Assembly (NCBI RefSeq): GCF_009711345.1
Contig: NZ_SMMA01000062.1
Location: forward strand, 1-64,000
From: Pseudovibrio flavus
GTDB lineage: Bacteria; Pseudomonadota; Alphaproteobacteria; Rhizobiales; Stappiaceae
Length of the DNA stretch: 64,000 nt
Direction of reading: 5' to 3'
The notes beneath the pieces were generated by a model. It was not told the origin of the DNA. It saw only the letters and a list, made by a program, of their open reading frames with translations, and did not search any database. The position numbers and the translations under genes are program-made. Positions 8,359 to 17,037 of the stretch are shown piece by piece (positions within the stretch are counted from its first letter, which is position 1; each line of letters begins with the position of its first letter).

Positions 8359-8397
8359 GGGACGAAGGATGCGTTCAGCCTTTGTCCCGCAGTTTTT
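8359..8397 (+). terminator. marR terminator
   Basis: Arms GGGACGAAGG (8359-8368) and CCTTTGTCCC (8379-8388) pair at nine of ten positions and are followed by GCAGTTTTTC. It lies 18 bp after the marR stop. Confidence 0.75.
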
Positions 8398-8487
8398 CTC
8401 GTTTGTGCGGAAGTACGGTTTTAATGGATGAATTTCCTAGCGTGCTCTGTTAAATACGCCGCACTAAAAGGCCGAGAGAAAGAATAA

Positions 8488-10290
8488 ATGGCAGAATTCG
8501 AGCGCGGTACAGTACTGTTGGTGGATCGGTTAACAGGAGCGCCTGCTAAGCTCTTTGTGAAGCCTGTCGAAATTCTCCAGTGCGATCAGCTAGTTGATGC
8601 CAAGTCTTTCCTTCAGCAACTGGAGCAGCGCCGCAAGGCAGGCTTCTATCTTGCCGGTTACTTTGCCTATGAGTTCGGCTATGCCTTTGAGAGCAAACTG
8701 GAAAAGCGCTGGAAGAACACCAGTGACACGCCGCTTGCGTGGTTTGGTGTCTATGAAAGTTATAGTGAGCTAGACAGTAACGAAGAGGCAGCTTGGCTGA
8801 ATGCACAGGCCAAAGCGCCATACTCGGCAAGCCTGAACTGTCAGAACTTTGACCTTGATAAAGCCCAGTACGATGCGGCGTTCCTAAAAACGCAGCAGCA
8901 TCTTGCCAAAGGCGATATCTATCAGATCAATCTGACGGTCAGAGCGGAGATTTCCAACGCCGGAGACCCTGCCAGCTTGTTCTCTCACCTGCTCTTTCAC
9001 CAGCCTGTCGAGTATGGCGCTCTGCTGCACACCGGCGCGCGCCACATCCTTTCCATTTCACCGGAACTTTTCCTCCGCAAGCAAGGGCGGAAGATTACAA
9101 CAAAGCCGATGAAGGGAACGGCAAAGCGCGGCCGAACAGCCTATGAAGATCAAGAGGTTGCGCGGTGGCTCGCAGCGGATGAGAAGTCCCGCGCCGAGAA
9201 CACGATGATCCTCGATCTGATGAGAAATGATCTGTCTCGCATCAGCAAGGCGGGCAGCGTGCGCGTTCCGGCCCATTGCGCAGTGGAGACCTATCGCAGC
9301 ATCTTCCAGATGACCTCCACGGTCACAGCCGAGCTAGAGGACGATGTGGAGCTGCCGGAGATTATGGAGGAGCTATTCCCGTGTGGTTCTATCACCGGAG
9401 CACCGAAACTCTGGGCAATGGAAATCATCGACAATCTGGAGGCAAGCGAGCGCGGCGTATACACCGGCTCCATTGGTTTCATAGATCCAAACGGAGACTT
9501 CTGCTTTAACGTGGCGATCCGCACTTTGGTGCTGGACGAAAACGGAAATGGCCTTGCGGGAACAGGTTCCGGCGTTGTTTACGATTCCGGCTCTGCGCCA
9601 GAGTATGAGGAATGTAAGCTGAAGCTGCAGTTTCTAAGCGAGAAAAGCGGACCGTTTCGTCTTTTTGAAACAATGGCTTGGAATGCAAATGACGGTTACG
9701 TTTTGCTAGAGCGCCATATTGCTCGCCTTGAAGACAGCGCCCGCTATTTCAACTATCCGTTTTCGCTTGGTGATACTCAGAGTCTGCTACTGGATGCAGC
9801 AGAAACATTTGAAGGTCCGCGCCGTGTTCGCCTCTCTCTTTCCCATCAAGGGGAGTTGGAGCTGGAGCACTTCGCGCTTCCTGAAAGCGACGGAAAGCGC
9901 TGGAATATCGCCATTGCAGGGGAAACCATCCATTCCAACGACCGCTTTCTGTTTCATAAAACCACCAAGCGATCTTTCTATGATGAAAGCCTGAAGCACT
10001 ACCGCAGCTCAACAGGCTGCGACGAGGTTATCTTCTTGAATGAAAACGGTTTTGTTTGTGAAGGCAGCTTTACCAACCTGTTCGTGGAAGTAGAGGGAAC
10101 ACTCCTCACCCCAGCGCTTCATCACGGCCTGTTGCCGGGAACTTTCCGCGCAGGTCTGCTGGAACATGGTCTGGCCGAAGAAGCGGACCTTCGACCGGAA
10201 GACCTAATCAACGCTGATGCAATTTACGTTGGTAACAGCGTTCGTGGCTTGATTGAGTGCCAGCTGATACGCCAGCTTCAAGTCGTGTGA
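8488..10290 (+). CDS. pabB: Aminodeoxychorismate synthase component I / 4-amino-4-deoxychorismate lyase fusion (PabB-PabC)
   Basis: Folate branch enzyme of 600 residues with two domains. Residues 1 to about 375 are a chorismate-binding PabB: 'GDIYQINLT', the reactive-lysine motif PMKGTAKRG, 'ENTMILDLMRNDLSRI', 'CGSITGAPKLWAMEII' and 'GTGSGVVYDS'. From about 380 a class IV aminotransferase fold (PabC) follows, with the PLP lysine in HKTTKRSFYDE and 'DEVIFLNENGFVCEGSFTNL'. It should convert chorismate plus ammonia to aminodeoxychorismate and then release p-aminobenzoate. The glutamine amidotransferase PabA is not in the window. ATG 8488 follows a GAGAGAAAG site. The 3' end overlaps the convergent gene by 13 bases. 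Confidence 0.95.
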   Translation: MAEFERGTVLLVDRLTGAPAKLFVKPVEILQCDQLVDAKSFLQQLEQRRKAGFYLAGYFAYEFGYAFESKLEKRWKNTSDTPLAWFGVYESYSELDSNEEAAWLNAQAKAPYSASLNCQNFDLDKAQYDAAFLKTQQHLAKGDIYQINLTVRAEISNAGDPASLFSHLLFHQPVEYGALLHTGARHILSISPELFLRKQGRKITTKPMKGTAKRGRTAYEDQEVARWLAADEKSRAENTMILDLMRNDLSRISKAGSVRVPAHCAVETYRSIFQMTSTVTAELEDDVELPEIMEELFPCGSITGAPKLWAMEIIDNLEASERGVYTGSIGFIDPNGDFCFNVAIRTLVLDENGNGLAGTGSGVVYDSGSAPEYEECKLKLQFLSEKSGPFRLFETMAWNANDGYVLLERHIARLEDSARYFNYPFSLGDTQSLLLDAAETFEGPRRVRLSLSHQGELELEHFALPESDGKRWNIAIAGETIHSNDRFLFHKTTKRSFYDESLKHYRSSTGCDEVIFLNENGFVCEGSFTNLFVEVEGTLLTPALHHGLLPGTFRAGLLEHGLAEEADLRPEDLINADAIYVGNSVRGLIECQLIRQLQVV

Positions 10291-10928
10291 AGGCTTGGCC
10301 AAAGACGCAGAAGCGTTTCCTTATTGCGCTCATAAGCAATCTCGTCACCAAATGCGGGATTGCGGATAATCTGCATAGAAAACAACGCGCTCAAGCCATA
10401 AGGCGCGAAGACTGACAACCGGCCGTCGCCCTCAAGCCTTACACCAACAGCAAGTGCAGTAATGGGGCTGCGCAGTATCCACTCATCGGTACAAGTGATA
10501 CCCGGCGTGGAAAGATCACTGCCCATCATGCCGCGAAAATGGGCTCGGGCCTGATTTTCCAAACGGATGAGATAACCGGTTTCCGACAATATCTTTTCGG
10601 TATTTCTCGCCGTTGTATTTTCCATCCGCTTTGTCGGCTGGGTCGCATCGTAATAGGAGATATAGAGAACCGGCCTTCTAAGAGTAACAGGAGGACCAGC
10701 AAGAGCACTCCAGACGCTGTAGCAGATACTGTGAGACGCAACGCGCCAATCTGGCAGCGCAAGGGAGCGCAAACCGCGGAGTGCAGCCATTAACTGATTG
10801 TCTGAGCGCACGATGAGCTCAAGCATTTTGCGCCGGTCATCTTCCGTTGACCGCGCTGGATCTGCGAGCAGATCCGCATCCAGTTTTTCCAATGTTCTAT
10901 CCCTAGCAGGGTCTGGTCTTCGGGCCAT
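10278..10928 (-). CDS. Nucleotidyltransferase-like family protein (COG3575 type), degenerate active site
   Basis: 216 residues, related to the neighbouring gene at 11047-11673. The two share 'YRRN/YKRK' stretches, an N-[x]-ARAHF/ARVHL core, the block 'APYGL/APFGL' and a final LRLWPSL/ARLWPEL. In this copy the strand that carries Asp-x-Asp in the sister protein (DIDLIYFD) reads VLYISYYD, so the first two acidic residues are gone. The family is predicted to fold like nucleotidyltransferases, without a demonstrated reaction. This copy may be inactive or have changed function. Its N-terminal 60 residues are rich in Arg and Asp. It converges on pabB-pabC with a 13-base overlap. Confidence 0.75.
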   Translation of the reverse strand: MARRPDPARDRTLEKLDADLLADPARSTEDDRRKMLELIVRSDNQLMAALRGLRSLALPDWRVASHSICYSVWSALAGPPVTLRRPVLYISYYDATQPTKRMENTTARNTEKILSETGYLIRLENQARAHFRGMMGSDLSTPGITCTDEWILRSPITALAVGVRLEGDGRLSVFAPYGLSALFSMQIIRNPAFGDEIAYERNKETLLRLWPSLHTT

Positions 10929-11046
10929 GCACTGATCGACCGGCTTGTTTTTGCTTATTTAATTTATATCGCAAGCCGGAGACTACATCCAATAAAGCCC
11001 GTTTTATGGGTAAATGGCGCAAGACCGCAAGCAATCAGCGCTTGGG

Positions 11047-11673
11047 TTAATCCCAAGGCAGGCACTGAAGTTCGGGCCATAAACGCGCCATCCGCGCACA
11101 CTTACGCTTGTATGTGTCATGATTGTCCAAAGTGTGATTGGGTTCCATACGCATTGCGTAAATCCGCCGCAATCCAAAAGGGGCGGCGATTTTTATGCTG
11201 CCATCACAAGCAACTGTGAACGCTACGCTATGGGTAAGAGCGGCGTAATAGAGCAAAGATTGAGTTGCCGATTTAAGCTTGGGATAGGGAGAGCCGAACT
11301 TTTCCTGAAACCACAAATGAACCCGCGCCTGATTTTTGATTTCCACCTCTACAGGCAGATGCGATGTTTTTGCAGCGATCGTTTCGATCACGTGGTTTTC
11401 TGCAGCCCAAGACCGATCTTCATCGAAATAGATGAGGTCTATGTCTTTAAGGCCATAACCTTCAGGTCTTTGAGTAAGGCTGTTCCATAAGCTTTGATAG
11501 ATTGCGCCGGACGTAAGCCAGTAGTCGGCGAGGTTCAACGAACGCCCAGCCTCATAAGCTTCCATAAGAAGAGAGCTGTTCCTGATGAACGTTTTTAGAT
11601 GGAGGGATAACTGCTCTTCGCTTGCGTCAACAACATGAGGTGCCAACGACCTGGCTGACTTCGCTTTGAACAA
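11047..11673 (-). CDS. Nucleotidyltransferase-like family protein (COG3575 type)
   Basis: 208 residues with the motif KDIDLIYFDED, the metal-binding Asp-x-Asp expected of this nucleotidyltransferase-fold family, followed by 'EIKNQARVHLWF'. Substrate and role are unknown. I use the TTG at 11673, which has GGGAGG five bases upstream; no ATG stands in frame near it. The paralogue at 10278-10928 lies 118 bp downstream on the same strand, so the two look like a tandem duplication that then diverged. The DxD is intact here and lost in the neighbour, so this one is the likely active member. Confidence 0.78.
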   Translation of the reverse strand: MFKAKSARSLAPHVVDASEEQLSLHLKTFIRNSSLLMEAYEAGRSLNLADYWLTSGAIYQSLWNSLTQRPEGYGLKDIDLIYFDEDRSWAAENHVIETIAAKTSHLPVEVEIKNQARVHLWFQEKFGSPYPKLKSATQSLLYYAALTHSVAFTVACDGSIKIAAPFGLRRIYAMRMEPNHTLDNHDTYKRKCARMARLWPELQCLPWD

Positions 11674-11741
11674 TACATCCTCCCTCTGCAGGAGAAGTAT
11701 TGTTCATTATTTGTTCCACAAGGGCAAGTTTGGCTGATATT

Positions 11742-11771
11742 AAAACGGGGACCGTTTGAGGTCCCCGTTTT
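11742..11771 (-). terminator. Terminator of the idonate dehydrogenase gene
   Basis: Perfect 12-bp arms AAAACGGGGACC (11742-11753) and GGTCCCCGTTTT (11760-11771) with a 6-nt loop. It lies 11 bp after the stop of the minus-strand gene and could act in both directions. Confidence 0.88.
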
Positions 11772-11782
11772 CATTCAATCTA

Positions 11783-12829
11783 TTAGGCAGTCACCATCAC
11801 CTTGGTGGAGCGGGTGGAATCGCTAGCAAGAGCGAACGCCTCTGCCGCTTCTTCCAGAGGGAAGCTGCCGCTGATCATCGGCATAAGATCAACCTTGCCG
11901 GTTGCAATGAGGTGCAGCGCGTAGTCGTACTCACCGTCAAAACGGAAGGAGCCTTTGTAATCCAGCTCCTTGTTCATCGCGAGGTTGAGGTTCGCACGGC
12001 CAGTCAAGGTTGGAACGGTGCCGACCTGAACGACAACACCTGCGCGGCGTACAAGTTCAAGACAGTCAGCAAGCGCCGGCTCAACACCAGCGGCTTCAAA
12101 CGCGATATCGATGACACCAGCCTGCTTCTGCTTTTCTTCAAGCGGAAGGAAACCGTCGATCACCACATCAATGCCCAGAGCCTTTGCAGTGTTGCGCGCA
12201 TATTCAGATGGATCGGAAAGAACAACTTCTTTCGCGCCACCGACTTTTGCGCCAACAGCAACGAGCAAACCAATGGTACCACCGCCAACAACGAGGACGC
12301 GTTTGCCCATTGGCGAGCCAGCACGGCTAACAGCATGCAGCGCTACAGAGAACGGCTCTGCCATAGTTGCCAGACGAATATCCAGCTCAGCAGGTACCGG
12401 CTTGCACTGGAATTCTTCAGCAACGAAGTATCCGCGCATCATGCCTTGAGAGTGCGGGAAGCGGCTTGCACTGCCCATAAAGCCGTTGTTGGAGCAAAGG
12501 TGACGGCTACCATCACGGCAGAACTCGCAAGTGCCGCAGGTCTTTGATGGGTTGATGGCAATTGGCTGACCCACTTCCAGTCCCTCAACGCCCTCACCCA
12601 AAGCGGCAATGTAACCAGAAGCCTCATGGCCCGGAGTAAATGGCTCACGGATCTGGAAATTGCCGACACGGCCTTCGTTGTAATAGTGCAGATCAGAACC
12701 GCAAATACCAACTGCAGCCATTTGCACCAGCACCTGTCCGGCGCCCGGCGTAGGGATTGGCATTTCGACTACGCCTTTTTGAAGAGCAGACTCAATGGCC
12801 AGCCCTTTAGTCATTTCTTTATTGCACAT
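11783..12829 (-). CDS. idnD: Zinc-dependent alcohol dehydrogenase, L-idonate 5-dehydrogenase-like
   Basis: Medium-chain dehydrogenase of 348 residues. The catalytic zinc ligands are the cysteine of 'GICGSDLHYYNEG', the histidine-glutamate of 'TPGHEASG' and a later glutamate (MAEPF). The structural zinc site is 'CGTCEFCRDGSRHLC', with four cysteines. The NAD(P) loop VVGGGTIGLL is intact. The sequence style (DLHYYNEGRVG, HEASG) matches L-idonate/sorbitol dehydrogenases, so it probably oxidises an aldonate or polyol, for instance L-idonate to 5-keto-gluconate. I choose ATG 12829 behind GGGAAGG. The upstream gap holds a copy of the 14-bp palindrome shared with the GntR-TRAP-uxuA locus, which supports a role in hexonate metabolism. 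Confidence 0.85.
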   Translation of the reverse strand: MCNKEMTKGLAIESALQKGVVEMPIPTPGAGQVLVQMAAVGICGSDLHYYNEGRVGNFQIREPFTPGHEASGYIAALGEGVEGLEVGQPIAINPSKTCGTCEFCRDGSRHLCSNNGFMGSASRFPHSQGMMRGYFVAEEFQCKPVPAELDIRLATMAEPFSVALHAVSRAGSPMGKRVLVVGGGTIGLLVAVGAKVGGAKEVVLSDPSEYARNTAKALGIDVVIDGFLPLEEKQKQAGVIDIAFEAAGVEPALADCLELVRRAGVVVQVGTVPTLTGRANLNLAMNKELDYKGSFRFDGEYDYALHLIATGKVDLMPMISGSFPLEEAAEAFALASDSTRSTKVMVTA

Positions 12830-12979
12830 TGCCTTCCCAGTTCCCTCTATTGGGTATCTGCAGCCAAACATTTGACCGTCAGCCAAGGCTCTTCACCGGC
12901 TCCCTGCGCGGAGAATCATCTACCTTTCATCCAGAGAGTCGTGCCTCACCAAAACTTCCTCATGAGCAAAGCCTAATCC

Positions 12980-12993
12980 ACTACCATTCTAGT
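12980..12993. promoter_or_regulatory. ACTA-N6-TAGT operator, copy 1 (idnD side)
   Basis: ACTACCATTCTAGT, identical to copy 4 at 27847-27860 and one base from copy 2. It has dyad symmetry (ACTA..AT..TAGT). It is 151 bp upstream of the idnD start and 259 bp upstream of the TRAP binding-protein gene on the other strand, so it could act on either. Confidence 0.65.
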
Positions 12994-13192
12994 CGCCAGA
13001 TAGTGTTTATACGCAACCCAAAGAGAACTATCCCCTACGTCACAATAATCTTGAGGAAAATAAAAGTGAGTCGTATACTTAGGCCATCAAAGGATCTATA
13101 GAAATCCTTTATTTCATCCCCCGAAATACGTTGAACTACTTACAATAGATATAGGAATAATAGTTAAATTTATCTCATTTTTATTTAGCGTG

Positions 13193-13221
13193 TTGACAGC
13201 TAATATTATTTCAGTTCATTA
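13193..13221 (+). promoter_or_regulatory. Putative promoter of the TRAP-pyr operon
   Basis: A perfect TTGACA (13193-13198) is followed, 17 bp on, by TCATTA, a weak -10. It lies 31 bp before the TRAP binding-protein start in an otherwise AT-rich 420-bp gap. No other gene is seen in 12830-13251. Confidence 0.4.
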
Positions 13222-13251
13222 ATCCGCCGTTTAACGTTGCTTTCGGGGAAA

Positions 13252-14268
13252 ATGATGAAACGCCTTACTACATTCGCGCTTGCCGCGATTTCGACGGTTG
13301 CTGCCTCCAGCTTCGCTGTTGCAGCTGAGTACACCGCCCGCATCGGTCACCTTGAGTCTGTAGAACAGACCCGCCACGTTCACCTGCTCAAAGTAGCGGA
13401 TATGGTGAAAGAGCGTACTGACGGTGCTGTAGAATTCCAGATCTTCCCTCAGGGCCAACTCGGCACACAGCGCGAGATGACTGAAGGCGTTCAGATGGGC
13501 GTTCTTGAAGCGACAGTCGCTCCAGCTGGCTTCCTTGGTGGTTTCAACCCAGCTGTTTCCGTTCTGGACATCCCTTACCTGTACCCATCCGACCCTGCAA
13601 AAGCACAGGCTCTGCGCGGTGGCGAATTTGGTAAAGCCCTCCTCGAAACCTTCAACTCCAAAGGCGTTGTTGGCGTAACTCTGTGGCCAAACGGCTGGAA
13701 GCACATGGCTTCTAACAAGCCTCTGAACTCTGTAGAAGATTTCAAAGGCCAGAAGTTCCGCGTAATGGACAGCCGCATCCTTATCGAGCAGTTCAACGCT
13801 CTTGGTGCATCTGCTGTAGCGCTGCCATTCAACGAAGTTTACACCTCCCTGCAGACCGGCGTTGTTGACGGCCAGGAAAACCCGATGGACACCATCTTGA
13901 AGATGAAGTTCTTCGAGGTTCAGGACAACATCCTCGTTTCCGGTCACGGCGCGTTTGAAGACGTAGTTCTCTTCAACCCAATGTTCTGGGACAGCCTGCC
14001 AGCAGAATACAAAACCGTCATCACCGACGCGTTTAACGAAGTTATTCCTCAGCTGATCACCCACAAAACCGCTGCTGCTGACGCTGCTCTTGAAGAAATC
14101 AAGAAGAGCGACACCAACATCATCGTTGCAAGCGACGAGATGAAGGGCCAGATGCGCGAAGTGATGTACCCAGCTGCACGCGATGCGTTCCTTGAGCGCT
14201 CCGGCGACGAAGGTGCAAACCTGATCGCGGTTTACGAAAAAGAGTTCGAAGCAGTCGCTGCGAAGTAA
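13252..14268 (+). CDS. TRAP transporter solute-binding protein, DctP family
   Basis: Periplasmic receptor of about 338 residues with a signal peptide (MMKRLTTFALAAISTVAASS, processed near AVAA). DctP hallmarks are present. The carboxylate-binding arginine lies in GQKFRVMDS, followed by 'ALGASAVALPFNEVYTSLQT' and GVVDGQENPMD. The arginine implies an organic acid ligand. The start is one of two adjacent ATGs (13252, 13255) behind GGGG; an upstream TTG at 13237 is less likely. A hairpin follows the gene before dctQ. The operon continues through permease genes directly into pyrK, pyrD, a carbamoylase, pyrC and pyrE. I therefore infer a pyrimidine-related acid (orotate, dihydroorotate or N-carbamoyl-aspartate) as ligand. 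Confidence 0.93.
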   Translation: MMKRLTTFALAAISTVAASSFAVAAEYTARIGHLESVEQTRHVHLLKVADMVKERTDGAVEFQIFPQGQLGTQREMTEGVQMGVLEATVAPAGFLGGFNPAVSVLDIPYLYPSDPAKAQALRGGEFGKALLETFNSKGVVGVTLWPNGWKHMASNKPLNSVEDFKGQKFRVMDSRILIEQFNALGASAVALPFNEVYTSLQTGVVDGQENPMDTILKMKFFEVQDNILVSGHGAFEDVVLFNPMFWDSLPAEYKTVITDAFNEVIPQLITHKTAAADAALEEIKKSDTNIIVASDEMKGQMREVMYPAARDAFLERSGDEGANLIAVYEKEFEAVAAK

Positions 14269-14335
14269 GCATTGGTAGCGGCGCGCTTATAGCTGGCACG
14301 CCGTCAACCATTTACAACCTATCCATGAAAAGAAG

Positions 14336-14355
14336 GCTGGATTTTAAGATCCAGC
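14336..14355 (+). other. Intercistronic hairpin after the DctP gene
   Basis: GCTGGAT (14336-14342) pairs with ATCCAGC (14349-14355) and is followed by TTTCC. It lies between the binding-protein and small permease genes. Such hairpins often stabilise the 5' transcript or give partial termination, so that more binding protein than permease is made. Confidence 0.6.
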
Positions 14356-14382
14356 TTTCCTCATTTCTGCCAGGGGGTTAGA

Positions 14383-14901
14383 TTGAAAGCTCTCCACTAT
14401 TTGCGACTTGCGGAACGTTCTGCGATCGTCTCCATTTTTCTACTGATGGTTTTCCTCTTCTTTGCAAACGTGCTGGTTCGCGAGTTCGGTGGACAATTGG
14501 TGAGCAAGTTCGCATGGATTGAAGAAGGCGTCCGTCTGCTGAACCTGTTCCTTGTGTTCCTTGGCCTCGGCCTTGCGCTAGAGCGCGGCCGCCACGTAAG
14601 CATCGACAGTATCCGTGATCAGCTTCCGGCCGAAAAACGCCGCATCTTGATCAAGGTAATCGACCTCAGCGGTTTCCTGCTCTCCATCTACATGATCGTG
14701 CTGAGCTATCGCATCTCCGTGTTCGTGTTCGCCTCCGGGCAGACCAGCCCGACACTCGATATGTCGATGGGCTGGATTTACCTCGCTCCGGCAGTTGGCT
14801 TCTCCCTTCTTGCCCTGCGTTATGCCCTCAGCTTCTTCGGTGTAATTAATCGCTACGCCGACAAGCCGGGTGCCAATAGTGAAGAAGAAGAGGCAGCATA
14901 A
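14383..14901 (+). CDS. TRAP transporter small permease, DctQ family
   Basis: Four-helix membrane protein of 172 residues: helices near 15-35, 50-65 ('LLNLFLVFLGLGLALERG'), 90-110 and 125-150. The conserved acidic Trp region is 'WIEEGVRLLN', and 'GRHVSID' follows helix 2, both typical of DctQ. It begins with TTG 14383 behind AGGGGG; no in-frame ATG stands earlier than helix 1. A glutamate-rich tail ends the protein, and the stop overlaps the dctM start by one base (TAATG). It forms the membrane complex with the next gene and supports uptake of the ligand of the 13252 binding protein. Confidence 0.9.
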   Translation: MKALHYLRLAERSAIVSIFLLMVFLFFANVLVREFGGQLVSKFAWIEEGVRLLNLFLVFLGLGLALERGRHVSIDSIRDQLPAEKRRILIKVIDLSGFLLSIYMIVLSYRISVFVFASGQTSPTLDMSMGWIYLAPAVGFSLLALRYALSFFGVINRYADKPGANSEEEEAA

Positions 14902-16181
14902 TGATCGCCATTCCTATTATTCTGGCCGGTGCTCTTCTTGTTCTTGGCTTTGAAATGTTCCTCGTTCTGGGTATGCCTGCCCTTGCTGTTAAGGAAATGT
15001 TCTACAGCAGGCTGCCTGAGATGGTGTTCATCCAGAAGCTGGTTGGCGGCATCAACCACACCACCCTTCTGGCAATTCCGTTCTTCATCTTTGCCGCTCA
15101 GTTGATGGGCGCTGGCCAGATTGCCCGCCGCCTGACCGACTTCATCCAGACGCTTGTGGGTCACACCCGCGGCGGTATGGGCCACACCACCATTGGTGCG
15201 TCCATGATGTTCGGCTCTGTGTCCGGTTCTGCTCCGGCAACCGTGGCAGCCATGAGTAACATGGTATATCCGCGTCTGCGTGAAAACGGTTTTAGCGAGC
15301 GCTTCAGCGTTGGCCTTATCGTATCCAGCGCGGAAACCGCTCTGCTTATTCCACCATCCATCACCCTCATCATCTACGGCTGGATGACCGGTACGTCCGT
15401 TGCACAGCTGTTTGCTGGCGGTCTTGCAATCGGTCTCTTCCTCGGCCTTGCCTTTGCCGTGATGGTGATGATTGAAGCGCGCCGCTCCAACATTACGCCT
15501 GCTGCCCGTTGCACTTGGAAAGAGCGCGGCGTTGCACTCAAACGTGCTGGCTGGGCGCTGGGTATGCCGGTGATCATTCTCGGCGGTATTTACAGTGGCT
15601 ATGTGACCCCGACAGAAGCTGCTGTTGTTTCCGTTGTTTATGCAATCTTCGTAGAGATGGTTGTTTACCGACACCTCACCTTTAAAGACCTCTTCCACCT
15701 GACAGAAGCCAGTGCGATCCAGACCACTGTGATCTTCATCCTTCTGGCATTTGGTGGTGTGCTTGGTTTCTTCGTAACGCTTGCGCAGGTACCGCAGCTG
15801 ATCCAGCAGTTCCTTGAGTTCATCAATGCAGGTCCGATCATGTTCCTGCTGATCATCAACATCTGCTTCCTGATCGCCGGTATGTTCATTGATCCGAACA
15901 CCGCGCTGCTCATTCTGGTTCCACCGCTTTATCCGGTCGCTCTGGCTCTTGGTATTGATCCGATCCACTTCGGTATGATCGTTACCATGAACATCTGTAT
16001 CGGTATGATTACGCCGCCATTCGGGCTTGATATCTTCGTTGCATCCTCAACGCTGAACAAACCCGTAGCGACTATCATCAATGGCGTGTGGCCGTTTGTT
16101 ATGGCAAACCTTATCGTTCTGGCAATTATAACCTACGTGCCGGAGATCTCGCTGTTCATTCCTCGTCTGCTATTCGGATAA
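14901..16181 (+). CDS. TRAP transporter large permease, DctM family
   Basis: Twelve-helix transport subunit of 426 residues. DctM repeat motifs are visible: 'AIPFFIFAAQLMGAGQIARR', 'MMFGSVSGSAPATVAAMSN', 'ALLIPPSITLIIYGWMTG' and, in the second half, 'CIGMITPPFGLDIFVASS'. It is translationally coupled to dctQ. The next gene, a PyrK-like subunit, starts 13 bp after its stop, so transport and pyrimidine genes share one transcript. Together with dctP and dctQ it should carry out sodium-driven import of a carboxylate. Confidence 0.94.
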   Translation: MIAIPIILAGALLVLGFEMFLVLGMPALAVKEMFYSRLPEMVFIQKLVGGINHTTLLAIPFFIFAAQLMGAGQIARRLTDFIQTLVGHTRGGMGHTTIGASMMFGSVSGSAPATVAAMSNMVYPRLRENGFSERFSVGLIVSSAETALLIPPSITLIIYGWMTGTSVAQLFAGGLAIGLFLGLAFAVMVMIEARRSNITPAARCTWKERGVALKRAGWALGMPVIILGGIYSGYVTPTEAAVVSVVYAIFVEMVVYRHLTFKDLFHLTEASAIQTTVIFILLAFGGVLGFFVTLAQVPQLIQQFLEFINAGPIMFLLIINICFLIAGMFIDPNTALLILVPPLYPVALALGIDPIHFGMIVTMNICIGMITPPFGLDIFVASSTLNKPVATIINGVWPFVMANLIVLAIITYVPEISLFIPRLLFG

Positions 16182-16194
16182 GAAGGTCCAAACG

Positions 16195-17037
16195 ATGACC
16201 CAAGCAACCCATCACACTGCGACGGCACCTGCCGCGGGCGCTCTCAGCGTTTTCGCTGCTGATTGTACCGTCAAGTACAACGCTCCGGTCAACGCGGAGT
16301 ACGGACACCTTATCGTCGATGCACCAGACAGCATTCTGGGCTGCGAGCCGGGCCAGTTCGTGCAGATCCTGTGCCCTGTAAACAGCTCTGAGCAGCCATA
16401 TCTGCGCCGCCCGATGAGCATCTACAGCTATGACAGAGAAGCTGGCACCCTCGGCATCATCTACAAGATCGTTGGTCAGGGCACCAAAGCACTCACCAAG
16501 CTGAAGGTTGGTGACCCGATCAACATCATGGGCCCTCTTGGCACCGGATACGAAGTGAAACCTGAGTGGAACCACATTCTGCTCTGGGGTCGCGGCGTTG
16601 GCCTTGCCAGCCTTGCACCGCTTGCTGTTGAAGCTGCTAAAGCTGGCAAAAAAGTCACCACCATCTACAGTGCACGCTCCAAAGCTGTGCAGCTGCCGAT
16701 TGACCAGTTCGAACAGCCGGGCGCTACCGTTATCACCGTGACCGAGGAGGAAGGAAACTCCGGTCTCGATAACATCCGCCGTATGGTTGAAGAGCAGATC
16801 AAGGAAAACGGTGTTGATGCGATCTATACCTGTGGCTGTGATCTGGCTCTGATCGAGCTGAAAGACGTTTGCCGCATTTACAACGTGCCAGGTGAAGTTG
16901 CTCTTGAACAGCGTATGGCTTGCGGCCTTGGCATCGGTCAGTGCTGCAGCCGTCCTTTCGCGGTTGAAGGCGACATCGTGCATAAGCGCGTTTGCAAAGA
17001 AGGTCCGGTATTCAAGATTCTGGAGACGCTGGTATGA
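16195..17037 (+). CDS. pyrK: Dihydroorotate dehydrogenase electron-transfer subunit (PyrK-like)
   Basis: 280 residues. An FAD-binding barrel (RRPMSIYSYD around 68-77) and an NAD-binding domain (GVGLASLAPL, later 'YTCGCD') are followed by a C-terminal iron-sulfur segment. PyrK passes electrons from the PyrD flavin to NAD. The usual [2Fe-2S] ligand pattern is C-x4-C-x2-C; here the cysteines are C243, C250, C251 and C267, so the second has moved by two positions. ATG 16195 has an AAGG site, and the gene ends in an ATGA overlap with pyrD. Class 1B dehydrogenases are less usual than quinone-linked ones in Proteobacteria, which supports a special role for this operon. Confidence 0.85.
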   Translation: MTQATHHTATAPAAGALSVFAADCTVKYNAPVNAEYGHLIVDAPDSILGCEPGQFVQILCPVNSSEQPYLRRPMSIYSYDREAGTLGIIYKIVGQGTKALTKLKVGDPINIMGPLGTGYEVKPEWNHILLWGRGVGLASLAPLAVEAAKAGKKVTTIYSARSKAVQLPIDQFEQPGATVITVTEEEGNSGLDNIRRMVEEQIKENGVDAIYTCGCDLALIELKDVCRIYNVPGEVALEQRMACGLGIGQCCSRPFAVEGDIVHKRVCKEGPVFKILETLV

